Both the position numbers and the translations under genes were made by a program. Below, one piece after another: positions 5,322 to 5,338 of a stretch of DNA of 5,338 nt (the stretch's first letter is position 1; every line of letters begins with the position of its first letter). This stretch comes from Pseudomonadota bacterium (lineage in GTDB: Bacteria > Desulfobacterota > Desulfobacteria > Desulfobacterales > RPRI01), in assembly GCA_018830925.1 (NCBI GenBank), contig JAHJRK010000455.1, forward strand, positions 1-5,338, written 5' to 3'. The notes below the pieces were generated by a model. That model made no database searches and was not told where the DNA came from. It worked only from the letters and a program-made list of their open reading frames with translations.

Positions 5322-5338
5322 AGGTCACGGCTTACGGC

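Overview
The window carries a minus-strand cluster for the siroheme-dependent (alternative) route to heme b, from an anaerobic or microaerophilic bacterium. Gene content fits Desulfobacterota (the former Deltaproteobacteria) or Nitrospirota; this is inference from gene content, not from a marker gene. Every gene I can support reads right to left.

Layout in the direction of transcription: a promoter-like region (5070-5261) lies next to a 60-nt palindromic repeat (5262-5321). It is followed by ahbC (5069-3885, radical SAM didecarboxysiroheme deacetylase), hemB (3748-2759, porphobilinogen synthase), ahbD (2673-1582, radical SAM heme b synthase) and a CBS-CBS-ACT protein of the AcuB type (1422-814). 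Next comes a 310-nt intergenic region holding a second copy of the palindromic repeat (710-770). The window ends in a separate gene for a secreted protein resembling the FlgT N-terminal domain (503-1), whose C-terminus runs off the left edge.

How the genes work together: HemB makes porphobilinogen early in tetrapyrrole synthesis. AhbC and AhbD carry out the last two steps of the siroheme route, 12,18-didecarboxysiroheme to Fe-coproporphyrin III to heme b. The siroheme decarboxylase genes ahbA/ahbB and hemA, hemL, hemC and hemD are not in the window and must lie elsewhere if the pathway is complete. The CBS-ACT protein may be an adenylate- or amino-acid-sensing regulator, but its ligand cannot be read from the sequence.

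The most unusual signal is not a gene. All three gaps inside the heme cluster are largely built of degenerate 7-bp tandem units (1444-1569, 2638-2770, 3754-3851). The middle array runs through the end of hemB, across the gap and into the first 12 codons of ahbD. The outer two arrays are homologous to each other: 53 nt with 49 identities and no gaps. The gaps outside the cluster show no such periodicity; they carry the two palindromic repeats instead.
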